Positions 50,817-51,412 of a stretch of DNA of 51,412 bases are shown in pieces. Position 1 is the first letter of the stretch, and every line of letters begins with the position of its first letter. The notes below the pieces were generated by a model. The model was not told the origin of the DNA. It did not search any database and was given only the letters and a program-made list of their open reading frames with translations. Origin of the DNA: Candidatus Kuenenia stuttgartensis (GTDB taxonomy: Bacteria > Pseudomonadota > Alphaproteobacteria > SMXS01); contig CALQFM020000026.1 in NCBI GenBank assembly GCA_943329845.2, positions 1 to 51,412 on the forward strand, given 5' to 3'. The position numbers and the translations under genes are program-made.

Positions 50817-51314
50817 ATGAAAAAGCTGAAGGTGAACGGGCGCGCTGTCGAGGTCGATGCCGATGGAGACACCCCGCTGCTTTGGGTGCTGCGGGAGCAA
50901 CTTGGCCTTACCGGCACGAAATATGGGTGCGGGGTTGCGCAGTGCGGCGCCTGCACGGTGCACATCGCGGGCAGATCGGTCCGCTCCTGTGTCCAGAAGC
51001 TGGCCACGATCGCCGACGGAGATGAAATCACCACCATCGAAGGCCTGTCGAAAGACAGCCGGCACCCGGTCCAGCAGGCCTGGGCGGAACTGGACATTCC
51101 GCAATGCGGCTATTGCCAGCCCGGGATGATCATGGCCGTCGCCGGCATGCTCAACCACAATCCCGATCCCAGCGACGAGGACATCGACCTGGAGATCACC
51201 AACATTTGCCGGTGCGGCACCCTGGCGCGCGTGCGAAAGGGCATCCACCTGGCCAAGACCAAGATGTGCAGGGCGGTGACAAAACCAGCCACTGGAGCGC
51301 CGGCGTTGTGCTGA
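50817..51314 (+). CDS. [2Fe-2S] small subunit of a molybdenum hydroxylase (IorA/CoxS-like), 3' end altered
   Basis: 165 aa. GGGAGG lies before the ATG. The plant-ferredoxin-type cluster is KYGCGVAQCGACTVHI with a later Cys in VRSCVQKL, and the second cluster is in CGYCQPGM and ICRCGT, so both [2Fe-2S] sites are intact. Family members transfer electrons from a molybdopterin large subunit and are normally followed by its gene. Here the last residues (about KPATGAPALC) and the stop at 51312 appear to come from the left end of an insertion sequence, so the natural C-terminus is replaced and the large subunit gene is displaced. Confidence 0.88.
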   Translation: MKKLKVNGRAVEVDADGDTPLLWVLREQLGLTGTKYGCGVAQCGACTVHIAGRSVRSCVQKLATIADGDEITTIEGLSKDSRHPVQQAWAELDIPQCGYCQPGMIMAVAGMLNHNPDPSDEDIDLEITNICRCGTLARVRKGIHLAKTKMCRAVTKPATGAPALC

Positions 51315-51412
51315 GCGTGGCGGCGTAAAAGCAGGCCAGTGGTTAGGTTGATCCTTTTGGGGGTTGGCCGGGGATGTTTGCTGTGGAAGTGTATGCCGCC
51401 GTTCGGCGCTTC
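51307..51412 (+). mobile_element. Left end of an IS21-type insertion sequence (partial)
   Basis: The start of an IstA-like transposase lies at 51374, and the DNA before it (from about TGTGCTGAG, 51307) has the look of an IS21-family terminus beginning TGT. The exact left end is uncertain; it was placed where the [2Fe-2S] gene loses its family sequence. The element continues past the window. Confidence 0.6.
51374..51412 (+). CDS. istA: IS21-family transposase IstA (first 13 codons only)
   Basis: ATG 51374 opens a frame MFAVEVYAAVRRF that reaches the window edge without a stop. This is the familiar N-terminus of IS21-type transposases (xVEVYAxVRR...). Only 39 bases are visible, so the assignment rests on this short match and on the terminus-like sequence before it. 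Confidence 0.55.
   Translation, partial: MFAVEVYAAVRRF

Noticed and set aside
1-51412. CRISPR arrays, tRNA or rRNA genes
   Set aside because: No regularly spaced direct repeats and no recognisable tRNA or rRNA sequence were found by reading; a covariance-model scan was not possible here.

Overview
High-GC chromosomal DNA, most likely from an alphaproteobacterium with a xenobiotic or lipid degrading lifestyle (Sphingomonadales- or Rhodospirillales-like). This placement is inferred from the gene mix: many Rieske oxygenases, a TonB receptor, EthD proteins, a Flp pilin, a PQQ alcohol dehydrogenase of the polyvinyl-alcohol type, and an intergenic CTTCTCCCC/GGGGAGAAG palindrome of a kind seen in alphaproteobacteria. 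No rRNA, tRNA or CRISPR array was recognised.

Layout. (1) 1-8240, oxidative catabolism: the 3' part of a Rieske oxygenase, a secreted cytochrome c-PQQ dehydrogenase, an old-yellow-enzyme type oxidoreductase with one cluster cysteine missing, a DUF385 nitroreductase-like protein, a small cytochrome c, a periplasmic peroxiredoxin and an enoyl-CoA hydratase. (2) 8481-15775: a Flp pilin with an in-frame 15-bp duplication, a P450, three tandem-domain EthD paralogues, small secreted proteins, an LprI-MliC fusion and an alpha/beta hydrolase. (3) 15884-28277: two further Rieske oxygenases, two SDRs (one lacking the catalytic lysine), a rhodanese, a coiled-coil protein behind an FNR-like box, a GMC oxidoreductase coupled to a flavoprotein, SnoaL-like proteins, an LLM flavin oxidoreductase and two TetR regulators. 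(4) 28501-37491: a TonB receptor, a Rieske/CMD/ABM/MFS run, two paralogous TetR regulators and a fifth Rieske oxygenase. Four transcription units in parts 3 and 4 carry versions of one palindromic operator (TTGGTCR-N2-YGAYCNA), each next to a TetR gene. (5) 37713-40174: a small membrane protein, a YihY/BrkB protein and an amidohydrolase.

(6) 40361-50543 is the most unusual region. A plus-strand run (adenylating ligase, stand-alone lipoyl-like protein, lipoyl-like/SGNH-like protein) converges on a minus-strand operon of overlapping genes (SGNH-like, GT2 glycosyltransferase, SGNH-like, 2-oxoacid dehydrogenase E1 alpha, E1 beta, stand-alone lipoyl protein). The two runs share a CTAG stop. A divergent transglutaminase and a second GT2 complete the set. 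No E2 acyltransferase or E3 is present. I infer that the E1 pair loads acyl groups onto small lipoyl carriers and that SGNH-type enzymes replace the usual E2 catalytic domain, perhaps acylating a glycan or small molecule; this is a hypothesis.

(7) 50817-51412: a [2Fe-2S] subunit of a molybdenum hydroxylase whose 3' end runs into the left end of an IS21-type insertion sequence, whose transposase begins at the window edge.
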